64,000 nt of DNA, taken from Vibrio echinoideorum. GTDB lineage: Bacteria > Pseudomonadota > Gammaproteobacteria > Enterobacterales > Vibrionaceae. Position numbers and translations under genes: made by a program. Numbering within the stretch: position 1 is the stretch's first letter; each line of letters begins with the position of its first letter. The notes below the pieces were generated by a model, which saw only the letters and a program-made list of their open reading frames with translations, had not been told where the DNA came from and did not search any database. Location of the stretch: contig NZ_AP025483.1 in assembly GCF_024347455.1 (NCBI RefSeq), positions 248,001 to 312,000 on the forward strand, in the 5' to 3' direction. Below are positions 1 to 10,591 of the stretch, one piece after another.

Positions 1-1011
1 TTAGGTAACCTTGGCCCAATTGCTTCTAAACCTGTAATGGAAGGTAAAGCGCTACTGTTTAAGCGTTTTGCTGGTTTAGATTCTATCGATATTGAAGTAA
101 AACACCGCACAATCGATGAGTTCGTTGATACGGTTGCGAATATCGCGGATACATTCGGCGGTATTAACCTAGAAGACATCAAGGCACCAGACTGTTTTGA
201 GATTGAACGTCGCTTGATTGAGCGTTGTGATGTACCTGTATTCCACGATGACCAACACGGTACTGCGATTGTAACGGCAGCGGGTATGCTGAACGCAATT
301 GAGCTTCAAGGTAAAAAACTTGAAGAGTGTAAGATCGTTTGTTTAGGTGCTGGCGCGGCAGCCGTTGCTTGTATGGAGCTGTTGATTAAGTGTGGCGCTC
401 AGCGTGAGAAAATTTACATGCTGGACCGTAAAGGTGTGATTCATACTCGTCGTGAAGACTTGAATGAGTACAAAGCGCTGTTCGCAAACAATACGGATAA
501 ACGTACGCTTGAAGATGTTATCGAAGGTGCTGACCTTTTCTTGGGTGTATCTGGCCCTAACCTATTACCAGCTAAAGCACTAACGCTGATGGCTGATAAG
601 CCGGTAGTGTTTGCATGTTCAAACCCAGATCCAGAGATCAAGCCTGAGCTTGCTCACGAAGTTCGTACCGACCTTATTATGGGTACAGGCCGCAGTGATT
701 ACCCTAACCAAGTAAACAACGTACTTTGTTTCCCATTCATTTTCCGTGGTGCACTCGATGTGCGTGCGAGCGAAATCAATGATGAGATGAAGTTGGCGGC
801 GGTTAAAGCGATTCGTGAACTAGCGAAAGAAGAAGTTCCGGCTGAAGTACTCGCCGCTGCGGGTGAGACTGCACTGGAGTTTGGCAAAGGTTACATTATT
901 CCTAAGCCTATGGACCCACGTCTGCTTCCTTGCGTAGCAAAAGCGGTAGCGGTAGCAGCCGTTGAATCTGGCGTAGCTCGTATTGAGATGCCTGCTAACT
1001 ATATGGTTTAA
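1..1011 (+). CDS. Malic enzyme (oxaloacetate-decarboxylating malate dehydrogenase), 5' end cut by window
   Basis: The reading frame is open from base 1, so the gene begins before the window; 336 residues are visible. The family oxidatively decarboxylates malate to pyruvate with NAD(P) in the cytosol. Visible signs are the GNLGPIASKPVMEGK block, the metal and substrate region CDVPVFHDDQHGTAIV, a Rossmann loop CLGAGAAAVACME and the SNPDPEIKPE motif. The size fits the short bacterial form of roughly 420 residues without a phosphotransacetylase domain. The stop codon merges directly into an octamer repeat array and is followed by a terminator. The cofactor (NAD or NADP) cannot be decided from what is visible. 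Confidence 0.93.
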   Translation, partial: LGNLGPIASKPVMEGKALLFKRFAGLDSIDIEVKHRTIDEFVDTVANIADTFGGINLEDIKAPDCFEIERRLIERCDVPVFHDDQHGTAIVTAAGMLNAIELQGKKLEECKIVCLGAGAAAVACMELLIKCGAQREKIYMLDRKGVIHTRREDLNEYKALFANNTDKRTLEDVIEGADLFLGVSGPNLLPAKALTLMADKPVVFACSNPDPEIKPELAHEVRTDLIMGTGRSDYPNQVNNVLCFPFIFRGALDVRASEINDEMKLAAVKAIRELAKEEVPAEVLAAAGETALEFGKGYIIPKPMDPRLLPCVAKAVAVAAVESGVARIEMPANYMV

Positions 1012-1066
1012 TAGCTCAATAGCTCAATAGCTCAATAGCTCAATAGCTTAATAGCTTAATAGCTTG
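1011..1066. repeat. 8-bp tandem repeat array (atagctca)
   Basis: Seven consecutive octamers: four copies of atagctca, two of atagctta and a last atagcttg. The array starts at the last base of the malic enzyme stop codon and ends before the terminator. No coding frame runs through it. It is a simple-sequence tract of unknown role, a likely site of copy-number change by slippage. Confidence 0.9.
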
Positions 1067-1103
1067 TTATCGCTGTTGCTCTATTGAAGCAAAAAAGAAT
1101 AAT

Positions 1104-1136
1104 AAAAAACCGACTCACTAGGAGTCGGTTTTTTTA
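1104..1136. terminator. Rho-independent terminator between malic enzyme and metJ
   Basis: Stem ccgactc/gagtcgg with a short loop, preceded by an A-run and followed by a T-run. It lies between two convergent genes, so it can serve both strands. Confidence 0.85.
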
Positions 1137-1251
1137 TATCTATTACTCACCGCGCAATTACAGGCAGCTTCTACAGAAAGCTTAGCGAGTGACGCTAAAA
1201 ATAGGGTTCAGCTATAGCGAATCAATATTGAAGGCAGTGACTGAGTTATTG

Positions 1252-1572
1252 TTATTCTTCGTCAAACGCTTCGAATTCGATACCCATTGCTGTCATCAGT
1301 TCTTTTACTTCTGCAGGGATATCATCTGGGCGATCTTTACGAAGGTCTTCATCCGTTGGCAGTGGTTGGCCTGTGTACGCATGTAGAAAGGCTTCGCACA
1401 GTAGCTCACTGTTTGTTGCATGGCGTAGGTTATTAATCTGGCGGCGAGTGCGCTCGTCAGTGAGAACCTTTAACACTTTTAGAGGGATAGAAACTGTAAT
1501 TTTTTTTACCTGTTCGCTTTTCTTTCCATGCTCAGCATATGGGCTTATGTATTCACCATTCCAGTCGGCCAT
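1252..1572 (-). CDS. metJ: Methionine repressor MetJ
   Basis: MetJ is a ribbon-helix-helix repressor that uses S-adenosylmethionine as co-repressor and binds tandem 8-bp met boxes to shut off methionine synthesis. The 106-residue product matches the family length (105 in E. coli). It carries the N-terminal block [20 protein letters not shown] and the DNA-binding strand [15 protein letters not shown], followed by [20 protein letters not shown]. It is transcribed away from metB, and the shared gap holds four met boxes, so autoregulation together with metBL is expected. Confidence 0.97.
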   Translation of the reverse strand: MADWNGEYISPYAEHGKKSEQVKKITVSIPLKVLKVLTDERTRRQINNLRHATNSELLCEAFLHAYTGQPLPTDEDLRKDRPDDIPAEVKELMTAMGIEFEAFDEE

Positions 1573-1647
1573 TGCGTACCTTCATCACTTTAGTTGTTAG
1601 AATAAATTAATAGTGGTGATTTTAGCGGGATTTACTGCCATAAGCAA

Positions 1648-1679
1648 AGACATATAGACGTCTAGAAGTGTTGACGTCT
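1648..1679. promoter_or_regulatory. MetJ operator: four tandem met boxes between metJ and metB
   Basis: Four contiguous 8-mers approximate the met box agacgtct: agacatat (1648-1655), agacgtct (1656-1663, a perfect match), agaagtgt (1664-1671) and tgacgtct (1672-1679). The position between divergent metJ and metB fits joint repression. The first 16 bases recur exactly upstream of metF. Confidence 0.88.
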
Positions 1680-1780
1680 CACGTTTATGAAAGTAAAGTG
1701 AATAACATATATCTAACACAGCCGCAAAAACCCCACAAGCGGCTGTGATACCCAGACGCCAAACTTGTAAGGAAGCACCT

Positions 1781-2962
1781 ATGAGCAGCCGGAAGCCAGC
1801 AACCATCGCCGTACGTACTGGCATCGAGTCAGACACTCAACATCATGCCGTAGTTCCACCTATTTATCTGTCGACTAACTACGGTTTTCCCGCTTTTGGT
1901 GAAGTACCAAAGTACGATTACACCCGTTCTGGTAATCCAAACCGTGGTTTATTAGAAACTGCGCTGTTTGAACTAGAATCTGGTAAAGGTGCAGTTGTCA
2001 CTAACTGTGGTACGTCGGCGCTTAACTTATGGGTGTCTGCTTTCTTGGGTGGCGATGATCTTATTATCGCACCACACGATTGTTATGGTGGTACTTACCG
2101 TCTGTTTAACACGCGTTCGATCAAAGGCGACTTTAAGGTGCTGTTTGTTGATCAATCGGATCAAGTTGCGTTGGATGCGGCGATCGCACTTAAGCCAAAA
2201 TTGATCTTATTAGAAACGCCATCGAATCCATTGGTTCGTGTTGTCGATATTGCAGAAACTTGCCGTAAAGCGAAAAAAGTCGGTGCATTGGTTGCTGTCG
2301 ATAACACATTTTTGACGCCTGTATTCCAAAAGCCTTTAGAGCTAGGTGCCGATTTTGTTATCCATTCGACAACGAAATTCATTAACGGTCACTCAGATGT
2401 GATTGGTGGCGTAGTCGTTACTAAAACAGAAGAGCATGCTGAAGAGTTAGCTTGGTGGGGCAACTGCATTGGTGCGACTGGCACACCATTTGATAGCTAC
2501 ATGACGCTACGCGGTATTCGTACGCTTGGTGCTCGTATGCGTGTTCATGAAGAGAGTTCTCGTGAAATCCTAACTTCGCTACAACAACAAGATCTGGTTG
2601 GCACTATTTATCACCCAAGCTTACCTGATCATCCTGGTCATGATATCGCGAAGAAACAGCAGTCTGGCTTTGGTTCAATGTTGAGTTTTGAATTTTCGGG
2701 TTCATTCGACGCGCTTAAATATTTTGTTGGCGAGTTAGAGTTGTTCTCTTTGGCTGAATCTCTGGGTGGCGTTGAAAGCCTGATTTGTCACCCCGCGTCG
2801 ATGACTCACCGTGCTATGGGTGAAGAAGCATTGGCAGAAGCTGGTATTTCTCAGCAACTATTGCGCCTCTCGGTTGGCCTTGAAGATGCCGAAGATCTGA
2901 TTGACGATCTCAAACAAGCCTTTGAAAAAACACAACGCTTTATCGCTGAAGGGGAGGGTTAA
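1781..2962 (+). CDS. metB: Cystathionine gamma-synthase
   Basis: This PLP enzyme joins O-succinylhomoserine and cysteine to cystathionine, the first committed transsulfuration step toward methionine. The 393-residue protein has the Cys/Met-metabolism PLP fold: YTRSGNPNR near the N-terminus and the PLP lysine at about residue 199 in HSTTKFINGHSD. The ATG at 1781 is chosen because aaggaag precedes it and the MSSRKPATIAVRTG start matches the family; a longer upstream frame is discounted. The stop is 2 bases before metL, so the two are one transcript under MetJ control. Confidence 0.95.
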   Translation: MSSRKPATIAVRTGIESDTQHHAVVPPIYLSTNYGFPAFGEVPKYDYTRSGNPNRGLLETALFELESGKGAVVTNCGTSALNLWVSAFLGGDDLIIAPHDCYGGTYRLFNTRSIKGDFKVLFVDQSDQVALDAAIALKPKLILLETPSNPLVRVVDIAETCRKAKKVGALVAVDNTFLTPVFQKPLELGADFVIHSTTKFINGHSDVIGGVVVTKTEEHAEELAWWGNCIGATGTPFDSYMTLRGIRTLGARMRVHEESSREILTSLQQQDLVGTIYHPSLPDHPGHDIAKKQQSGFGSMLSFEFSGSFDALKYFVGELELFSLAESLGGVESLICHPASMTHRAMGEEALAEAGISQQLLRLSVGLEDAEDLIDDLKQAFEKTQRFIAEGEG

Positions 2963-2964
2963 TA

Positions 2965-5376
2965 ATGGCAACCTTTCGCCAGCTACATAAATTTGGTGGC
3001 AGCAGTTTAGCGAACCCTGAATGTTACCTACGAGTAGTGAACATTCTTAGAGAGTATTCATCAGCAACAGATTTGGTCGTGGTATCCGCTGCGGGTAAAA
3101 CAACCAACCGCTTAATCGAGTTTGTCGAAGCGCTCGACAAAGATGGTCGTATTGCTCATGAATGTCTGCAAACCCTTCGTCAGTTTCAACTTGAATTGAT
3201 TGAAACGTTACTTGAAGGTGAATCTGCTGCGCAACTAACGGCAACCATCCAACAAGAATTTACCGCCTTAGGCGAGTTAACGGCTCCCTTGAGTGAAGCG
3301 CAAAAAGCGCAAGTGCTTGGGCACGGTGAGGTTTGGTCTTCACGCTTATTGGCGGCTTTGTTGTGCCAAAATGATTTACAAGCCGTCGCTCAAGATGCGC
3401 GTGCTTTTTTACGTGCAGAAGTAGGCGCTCAACCTGAAGTTGATCGCGCACGTTCTTACTCTCTGATTAAAGAAGTTCTGGCTCAGCATACGCATTGCCG
3501 TGTGGTGATTACTGGTTTTATGGCTCAGAACTGCGAGGGCGAAACAGTGCTGCTCGGCCGCAACGGTTCGGATTACTCGGCAACTGTGATTGGTGCTCTG
3601 GCAGAAGTTGAACGCGTAACGATTTGGAGTGATGTGGCTGGTGTATACAGCGCTGATCCTCGTTTAGTTTCGGATGCGTGTTTGTTGCCTCTGCTTCGCC
3701 TTGATGAAGCGAGTGAACTGGCTCGCCTAGCGGCTCCTGTGCTTCATAGCCGAACGCTACAGCCTGTGGCTCAAAGTGCTATGGATCTGAGCTTACGTTG
3801 CAGTTATCAGCCAGAGGCGGGTTCTACACAGATAGAGCGTGTATTGGCATCCGGTCGTGGTGCAAAAATCATTACCTCTTTAGATGAAGTTCTTATCGTG
3901 CAACTGACGTTTGGTCATGGACATGATTTCGACCGTCTAGAAAGCGAAGTGTTGGAAGGTCTTAAGCGTGCTCAACTAGAGCCGCTTGCTTATGAACTTG
4001 AACCAGATCAACACTGCCTGCGTCTTGCTTATACCGAGGAGATCGCTGGTGGTGCATTGGAATATCTACAAGACCACGCGATTGAAGCTGAAATCAAACT
4101 TAAAGAAGGTTTCTCTCTGATTGCAGCAGTGGGTGCGGGCGTGACCAAAAACCCGAACCATTGCTACGGCTTCTACCAGCAACTAAAGAGCTCACCGGTT
4201 GAGTTTATCTCAGAAGCGAACTCAGGCTTAAGCTTGGTTGCTGTGATTCGTAAAAGTGAAACATCAAGCCTAGTGAAAGGCATTCATTCTCAATTGTTCC
4301 AAGCGCAGAAACGTGTTGCGATTGCCTTATGTGGTAAGGGCAACATTGGTTCAAGTTGGTTAAGTCTGTTTGCTGAACAAAAGGCTGAGCTTGAAAAGCG
4401 TCGTGGAATGAACTTTGAATTGGTCGCAGTGGTTGATAGCCAGACCTATTGGTTCGACGATCAAGGCATTGATGCGACGTCTGTTGGTAAGCGTTTTGAT
4501 GATGAAGCGATTGCTAATAATGGTAACGATTGGTTAGAGCGCTTAGGTTCGATTCAGGGTTACGATGAAGCGGTGGTTCTTGATGTTACTGCGAGCCCAG
4601 TGCTTGCAGCAAAATATCTGCAAATCGCACAACAAGGCATCCATTTGATCTCGGCGAACAAGGTTGCAGGCTCTGCATCAAGCGAGTATTACCATCAAGT
4701 GCAAGATGCTTTCGCTAAGATCAGCCGTCATTGGTTGTACAACGCGACCGTTGGTGCTGGCTTGCCGATTAACCACACGGTACGTGACCTGCGTGAAAGC
4801 GGTGATGATATTCTTGCACTGTCTGGTATTTTTTCGGGCACGCTGTCTTGGTTGTTCCAACAGTTTGATGGCACGGTACCGTTCAGCGAGTTGGTTGATC
4901 TAGCTTGGCAGCAAGGCCTAACAGAACCGGATCCTCGTGCTGATCTCGATGGCTCAGACGTGATGCGTAAGCTGGTAATTCTGGCGCGTGAATCGGGTTT
5001 AGATATTGAACCTGAAAACGTAAAAGTAGAATCACTAGTACCTGAAGAGCTGAAAGGTTTATCGGTGGATGATTTCTTTGATAAGGCCTCTGTGCTGAGT
5101 GAAGAGTTGGCCGAGCGTTTGGAAAAAGCACATTCTCAGCAGAAAGTTCTACGTTACGTCGCGCGTCTAGAGAAGAATGGTAAGGCTACGGTAGGTGTTG
5201 AGGCATTATCGAAAGAGCATGCACTGGCGAACTTATTGCCTTGCGACAACATCTTTGCGATTGAGAGTAAATGGTATAAAGATAATCCATTAGTTATTCG
5301 AGGCCCTGGTGCTGGTCGTGAAGTGACAGCAGGCGCAATCCAATCTGACTTAAACAGAATGTCGAGCTTGTTTTAA
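2965..5376 (+). CDS. metL: Bifunctional aspartokinase II / homoserine dehydrogenase II
   Basis: This fused enzyme catalyses the first and third steps from aspartate toward homoserine, committed to methionine. The 803-residue length is close to E. coli MetL (810). The aspartokinase part (about 1-440) starts with KFGGSSLANPE and has GRNGSDYSAT. The homoserine dehydrogenase part begins near residue 450 with the nucleotide-binding loop ALCGKGNIGSSW and carries SANKVAGSA and the GIFSGTLSWLFQ block. It follows metB by 2 bp, showing tight coupling. MetL rather than ThrA is inferred from the metB neighbour and MetJ operator. Confidence 0.95.
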   Translation: MATFRQLHKFGGSSLANPECYLRVVNILREYSSATDLVVVSAAGKTTNRLIEFVEALDKDGRIAHECLQTLRQFQLELIETLLEGESAAQLTATIQQEFTALGELTAPLSEAQKAQVLGHGEVWSSRLLAALLCQNDLQAVAQDARAFLRAEVGAQPEVDRARSYSLIKEVLAQHTHCRVVITGFMAQNCEGETVLLGRNGSDYSATVIGALAEVERVTIWSDVAGVYSADPRLVSDACLLPLLRLDEASELARLAAPVLHSRTLQPVAQSAMDLSLRCSYQPEAGSTQIERVLASGRGAKIITSLDEVLIVQLTFGHGHDFDRLESEVLEGLKRAQLEPLAYELEPDQHCLRLAYTEEIAGGALEYLQDHAIEAEIKLKEGFSLIAAVGAGVTKNPNHCYGFYQQLKSSPVEFISEANSGLSLVAVIRKSETSSLVKGIHSQLFQAQKRVAIALCGKGNIGSSWLSLFAEQKAELEKRRGMNFELVAVVDSQTYWFDDQGIDATSVGKRFDDEAIANNGNDWLERLGSIQGYDEAVVLDVTASPVLAAKYLQIAQQGIHLISANKVAGSASSEYYHQVQDAFAKISRHWLYNATVGAGLPINHTVRDLRESGDDILALSGIFSGTLSWLFQQFDGTVPFSELVDLAWQQGLTEPDPRADLDGSDVMRKLVILARESGLDIEPENVKVESLVPEELKGLSVDDFFDKASVLSEELAERLEKAHSQQKVLRYVARLEKNGKATVGVEALSKEHALANLLPCDNIFAIESKWYKDNPLVIRGPGAGREVTAGAIQSDLNRMSSLF

Positions 5377-5430
5377 TACGCAAATCGGTTGGTTTAATAC
5401 TCAGATCAATTAGTTTAATACGTAAATAGC
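5372..5430. repeat. Degenerate 21-bp tandem repeat after metL
   Basis: The word tttaatac recurs at 5372, 5393 and 5414, giving a period of 21 bp with diverged remainders. It begins within the metL stop region and ends before the terminator. Confidence 0.6.
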
Positions 5431-5451
5431 ATACTATTCACTAAGATAAAT

Positions 5452-5488
5452 AAGGCTGAAAGCACGATGTGTTTTTCAGCCTTTTTTC
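5452..5488 (+). terminator. metBL terminator
   Basis: Stem aaggctgaaa pairs with tttttcagcctt, followed by a T-run; it lies 75 bp after metL. Confidence 0.85.
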
Positions 5489-5548
5489 TATCTTATTTTT
5501 GCTTTGCGGCTCATTTACTGACTTGAGTTTTACTCACGATCTACTTGA

Positions 5549-6574
<1,026 letters not shown>

Positions 6575-6634
6575 TTGACTTAGGCTCCCGAGCAAAAGCT
6601 GTCGGCGATAAAATCTCAAATCCTACAGATACAA

Positions 6635-6669
6635 AAAAAGCTTGAACTCTAAGAGTTCAAGCCTTTTGC
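6635..6669 (+). terminator. metF terminator
   Basis: Stem gcttgaactct / agagttcaagc (6640-6662) with an A-run before it and a T-rich tail after it. It is immediately followed by the 7-bp repeat array. Confidence 0.85.
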
Positions 6670-6671
6670 TT

Positions 6672-6783
6672 TTCTAGCTTCTAGCTTCTAGCTTCTAGCT
6701 TCTAGCTTCTAGCTTCTAGCTTCTAGCTTCTAGCTTCTAGCTTCTAGCTTCTAGCTTCTAGCTTCTAGCTTCTAGCTTCTAGC
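6672..6783. repeat. 7-bp tandem repeat array, 16 perfect copies of ttctagc
   Basis: Sixteen uninterrupted copies of ttctagc fill 112 bp between the metF terminator and the aphA stop codon at 6789-6791. Perfect identity suggests recent expansion or active slippage. The unit is not in a coding frame. It lies at the 3' end of aphA, so it would be in the aphA mRNA tail, as gctagaa repeats. Confidence 0.97.
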
Positions 6784-6788
6784 TTCGC

Positions 6789-7328
6789 TTAAGCAAGAGC
6801 ACCAAGTTCAAGCAGTACTTCTTCAGCCCATACAATCCATGCTTCACGGATCAGTAGGTTACGACGAAGCGTTAGACGCTCAAGGCGTGCTTGTTTGTCT
6901 AGTGTTGATGGCGTTGCGTAGTACGCTGCTTCAATTTCTTTGTAGTGAGAAACCAGTTTGCGAGACTCTTCTACTAGTTCAGCAAGTTGTACACGGTACG
7001 GGTCAGAGGCTTGAACAGCACAAGCCATTAGCTTAGCTGAGAACTCATCACGAACTGTCGGGTGTGCTGTCGGTTGTTCAAACCATGCACCTAAAGCGCC
7101 ACGACCAGCGTCAGTGATAGAGTAAACTTTACGATCCGGTTTGCCTTCTTGAGGTTCAAGCACGCAAGTTACCTGGTCGTTTTGAGCCATTTTATTTAGC
7201 TCGCGGTAAACTTGTTGATGGCTAGCTTTCCAGAAGTAACCAATGCTTGCTGAGAATTCTTTTGTGATATCGTAACCAGTAGCATCGCGTGTACTTAAAA
7301 CGGTTAGAATTACGTGTGGTAATGACAT
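6789..7328 (-). CDS. aphA: AphA, PadR-family low-cell-density quorum-sensing regulator
   Basis: In vibrios AphA is the master regulator at low cell density, opposed by LuxR/HapR, and in V. cholerae it activates virulence genes with AphB. The 179-residue protein has the PadR winged helix at the N-terminus (SLPHVILTVLSTRDATGYDI, then FWKASHQQVYRELNKM) and a C-terminal helical dimerisation region (QLAELVEESRKLVSHYKEIE). It matches my memory of V. cholerae AphA almost throughout. The upstream gap of about 370 bp to ppc holds its promoter and a dyad at 7470-7489. Its 3' end abuts the heptamer array. Confidence 0.95.
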   Translation of the reverse strand: MSLPHVILTVLSTRDATGYDITKEFSASIGYFWKASHQQVYRELNKMAQNDQVTCVLEPQEGKPDRKVYSITDAGRGALGAWFEQPTAHPTVRDEFSAKLMACAVQASDPYRVQLAELVEESRKLVSHYKEIEAAYYATPSTLDKQARLERLTLRRNLLIREAWIVWAEEVLLELGALA

Positions 7329-7469
7329 GTCTGAAATCCAAATGGTAAACAGTAAACAAATACTTAAACATCAAGTGTGCTTCTTGTGGCACGTTATATT
7401 GGTTATGTTTAAGTAGCACCAACATCGTTGTTGGTTATGTCACCTTAATAAAGCCGTTTATCACCTAGG

Positions 7470-7489
7470 TCGACCAGTTTATTGGTCAA
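7470..7489. promoter_or_regulatory. Candidate LuxR/HapR-type dyad in the aphA promoter region
   Basis: A 20-bp imperfect inverted repeat: tcgacca and tggtcaa separated by gtttat, about 140 bp upstream of the aphA start. LuxR/HapR-family regulators of vibrios bind about 20-bp dyads and repress aphA. Assigning this site to them is inference from symmetry and position only. The rest of 7329-7625 contains no gene I can support. Confidence 0.4.
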
Positions 7490-7628
7490 ACTGCTGCAGA
7501 TTATTTTTTTTGAGTGTTTCCGCAGCGGAGCAGTAGTATATCTAAATAATAAGCATAAAGTAGAATACATGGACAAAATAACCCGAAAAACTGACAAAAA
7601 ACTCAATAGAGGTTATTCTGCAAAATAA

Positions 7629-7655
7629 AAAGGTCGCACATGGCGACCTTTTGTT
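7629..7655 (-). terminator. ppc terminator
   Basis: Stem aggtcgc/gcgacct (7631-7649) flanked by A/T tracts; on the minus strand the stem is followed by a T-run. It lies 50 bp past the ppc stop. Confidence 0.8.
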
Positions 7656-7702
7656 CTTTTTTTAGATGTAAATGCTAACTAGATTATAGTAGGGTTTACT
7701 AA

Positions 7703-10333
7703 TTAACCTGTATTTCGCATACCTGCTGCAATACCTGCAATCGTCACCATTAGCGCTTCTTCTAGCTCCGCTGGTGGTGTTTCACACTTCCGAGTACGGT
7801 AAAGCAGTTCAGCTTGAAGCATATTTAGTGGCTCAACGTAGATGTTACGTAAACGGATTGATTCAAGTCCCCACGGGTCGCTTTGCATCAAGTTTTCGTT
7901 GTTCTCGACATTCAGTACAGCTTTGATGTCTTTCTGCAGTTGATCACGCAGTAGTTCACCCAGTGGTAATAGCTCTTTATCAACAAGACGCTGGTCGTAA
8001 TACTCGGCAATTTCCATGTTGCACTTCGAGTACACCATTTCTAACATACCAAGACGAGTCGAGAAGAATGGCCATTCACGACACATTTCTTCCAGTAGCG
8101 CTTGATGGCCTTGATCTACTGAATATTGAATCGCTTCGCCCGCGCCTAACCATGCAGGAAGAACTAAGCGGTTCTGGCTCCAAGAGAAGATCCATGGAAT
8201 AGCACGTAGGCTTTCTACACCACCGTTCGGGTTACGCTTTGCAGGACGAGAACCGAGTGGCAGCTTGCCGAGCTCTAGCTCCGGAGTTGCCTGACGGAAG
8301 TAAGGAACAAACTTTTCTTCGCCACGAACCACATTGCGGTAAGCCTCACAAGATACTTGAGACAACACTTCCATTAGGTCGCGCCATTCTTGTTTTGGTT
8401 CTGGTGGCGGAAGAAGATTCGCTTCTAGAATCGCACTTGCGTATAGGTTGAAGCTGTTTACTGCAACATCTGGCAAGCCAAGCTTAAAGCGGATCATTTC
8501 GCCTTGCTCAGTGACACGTAAGCCACCTTTCAAACTCTTTGGTGGCTGAGAAAGAAGGGCAGCATGCGCTGGAGCACCACCACGACCAACCGTACCACCA
8601 CGACCGTGGAATAGGGTTAGTTCAATGCCTTCTTCATCACAAACCTTAACCAGCTTGTCCATCGCGTCATATTGCGCCCAACCTGCAGACATTACGCCGG
8701 CATCTTTCGCTGAGTCAGAATATCCGATCATCACCATTTGGTGGTTTTGGATAAAGCCACGGTACAAATCGATACTCATTAGCTGTTTCATTACGGCTTC
8801 TGAGTTGTTCAAGTCGTCCAACGTTTCGAACAATGGACATACGTCCATACGGTACGGGCAACCACATTCTTGTAGCAGTAAGTGAACAGCCAGCACATCC
8901 GATGCTGTACGAGCCATAGAGATTACGTAAGCACCAAAGGCTTCACGAGGTTGAGCAGCAACGACCTTACAGGTGTCTAAAACCTCTTTGACCTGTTCAG
9001 ATGGTTCCCAATCGCGCGGTAGCAGTGGGCGTTTTGAGCTTAATTCATTGGTTAAGAAAGCAATCTTGTCTTGCTCGCTCCACTGGTCGTAATCGCCAAT
9101 GCCTAGGTAGCGAGTCAGTTCAGATAGGACATCTGAGTGACGTGTACTTTCTTGACGAACATCGAGACGAACCAAGTGCACACCAAATGCTTTCAGGCGG
9201 CGCAGGGTATCAAGCAGTGAACCGTCAGCAATTACGCCCATGCCGCACTCGTGCAGCGATTGGTAACAGGCGTAAAGTGGTGTCCAAAGTTGGTCGATGT
9301 TCTGTAGTGTTTCTTTCTTCGGTACTTCAGCGTCGTGCAGTTTTGCATCAAGCACTTCTAGCGTATTGTTCAGCAGAGTGCGTAGACTCTTAAGGATTGC
9401 ACGGTAAGCTTCGTGCTCATCGCCAGCCAATTCACGAACAGCATCATTACACTTTGTCATCGACAGTTCGGTAATCAGCTCGTTCACGTCACCTAGGTAC
9501 AGGTCAGCGGCTTTCCAGCGAGATAGGCGCAGTACTTCTTTGGTGATGGTGTGCGTTACGAATGGGTTACCATCGCGGTCACCGCCCATCCAAGATGAGA
9601 AGTGCACTGGGCGCGCATCGATTGGCAAGCCTTCACCAAGGTAATCTTTGAGTCGTCCATCCATATCACGTAGGAAATCAGGCACGGCTTCCCATAGAGA
9701 ATTTTCTACAACCGCAAAGCCCCATTTCGCTTCATCAAGTGGTGTCGGGCGTTGCTGACGAATCACATCAGAGTGCCAACCTTGAGCGATAAGCTGCTCT
9801 AGGCGACGTTCTGTTTTCACACGTTCTTTGTGTGATAGGTCGCTTAATTCTAATTTTGACAAACACTCGTTGATCTTAACCAGTTTGTTGATCATGGTGC
9901 GACGAGTAATTTCTGTTGGGTGAGCGGTCAAAACGAGTTCAATGTTCAGATCGCGAACAGCTTGAGCTGCGTCTAGCTTGCTGATGTCATTTTGATTTAA
10001 TTTGGAAAATAGAGATTGCAGCACATCTGGTTCACAAACATGCTCCTCACAGTGGCGAGAGATCGTGTGGTATTGCTCTGCCATGTTAGTGAGGTTGAGA
10101 AATTGGTTAAATGCACGAGCAACAGGAGTGAGTTGTTCGTTCGGCAGGTTTTTAATTTCTTCAACTAGGCTGTCACGGTCAGCTTTGTTGCCTGCGCGGG
10201 CGGATTTGGAAAGTTTACGGATAGTCTCCACTTTCTCTAAGATAACGTCACCATGTGCATCTTGGATTGTGTTACCTAGCAAGCGTCCCAGCATGCTTAC
10301 GTTACTCTTGAGAGCGGCGTATTTCTCGTTCAT
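7703..10333 (-). CDS. ppc: Phosphoenolpyruvate carboxylase
   Basis: The enzyme carboxylates PEP to oxaloacetate, replenishing the TCA cycle. The 876-residue protein carries the catalytic histidine motif [48 protein letters not shown] and the conserved C-terminus AAGMRNTG. The ATG at 10333 is preceded by caggat and gives the family start [14 protein letters not shown]; an in-frame start at 10366 adds 11 residues unlike the family. It is followed by its own terminator and then aphA, probably as separate units. Confidence 0.97.
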   Translation of the reverse strand: MNEKYAALKSNVSMLGRLLGNTIQDAHGDVILEKVETIRKLSKSARAGNKADRDSLVEEIKNLPNEQLTPVARAFNQFLNLTNMAEQYHTISRHCEEHVCEPDVLQSLFSKLNQNDISKLDAAQAVRDLNIELVLTAHPTEITRRTMINKLVKINECLSKLELSDLSHKERVKTERRLEQLIAQGWHSDVIRQQRPTPLDEAKWGFAVVENSLWEAVPDFLRDMDGRLKDYLGEGLPIDARPVHFSSWMGGDRDGNPFVTHTITKEVLRLSRWKAADLYLGDVNELITELSMTKCNDAVRELAGDEHEAYRAILKSLRTLLNNTLEVLDAKLHDAEVPKKETLQNIDQLWTPLYACYQSLHECGMGVIADGSLLDTLRRLKAFGVHLVRLDVRQESTRHSDVLSELTRYLGIGDYDQWSEQDKIAFLTNELSSKRPLLPRDWEPSEQVKEVLDTCKVVAAQPREAFGAYVISMARTASDVLAVHLLLQECGCPYRMDVCPLFETLDDLNNSEAVMKQLMSIDLYRGFIQNHQMVMIGYSDSAKDAGVMSAGWAQYDAMDKLVKVCDEEGIELTLFHGRGGTVGRGGAPAHAALLSQPPKSLKGGLRVTEQGEMIRFKLGLPDVAVNSFNLYASAILEANLLPPPEPKQEWRDLMEVLSQVSCEAYRNVVRGEEKFVPYFRQATPELELGKLPLGSRPAKRNPNGGVESLRAIPWIFSWSQNRLVLPAWLGAGEAIQYSVDQGHQALLEEMCREWPFFSTRLGMLEMVYSKCNMEIAEYYDQRLVDKELLPLGELLRDQLQKDIKAVLNVENNENLMQSDPWGLESIRLRNIYVEPLNMLQAELLYRTRKCETPPAELEEALMVTIAGIAAGMRNTG

Positions 10334-10536
10334 TGTCATCCTGCCTCGTAAAAAAATTACATCCATTGTTCCTTGTTAAGTACACAATCTAGCGAAAAGT
10401 GCTGTATCTAGTCAAATAAAGCATTCTAAGTTTGCAATTATTAGGTTTAAAAATGCGGGAGAAGTAAATTTTTCAAAACTTAGGGAAAAAGTGAAATTTA
10501 ATTACAAGATCAGGCTGTGTCAGCGATAACAGAATA

Positions 10537-10562
10537 AAAGCCACTTTTTAGGGTGGCTTTTA
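10537..10562 (-). terminator. argE terminator
   Basis: Stem aaaagccac / gtggctttt around a short loop (one unpaired g), 30 bp past the argE stop; T-rich on both sides. The remaining gap to ppc, 10334-10536, shows only A/T-rich promoter-like sequence. Confidence 0.75.
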
Positions 10563-10591
10563 TCGGAATATATCGAATGGGTAGCGAATAA

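Noticed and set aside
1597..1836. 79-codon minus frame over the metJ-metB gap
   Set aside because: It crosses the MetJ operator and the metB start and has no family match.
6672..6783. CRISPR-like array
   Set aside because: Units are 7 bp and contiguous with no unique spacers.
9001..9393. 130-codon plus frame inside ppc
   Set aside because: Shadow of ppc with no ribosome site or known domain.
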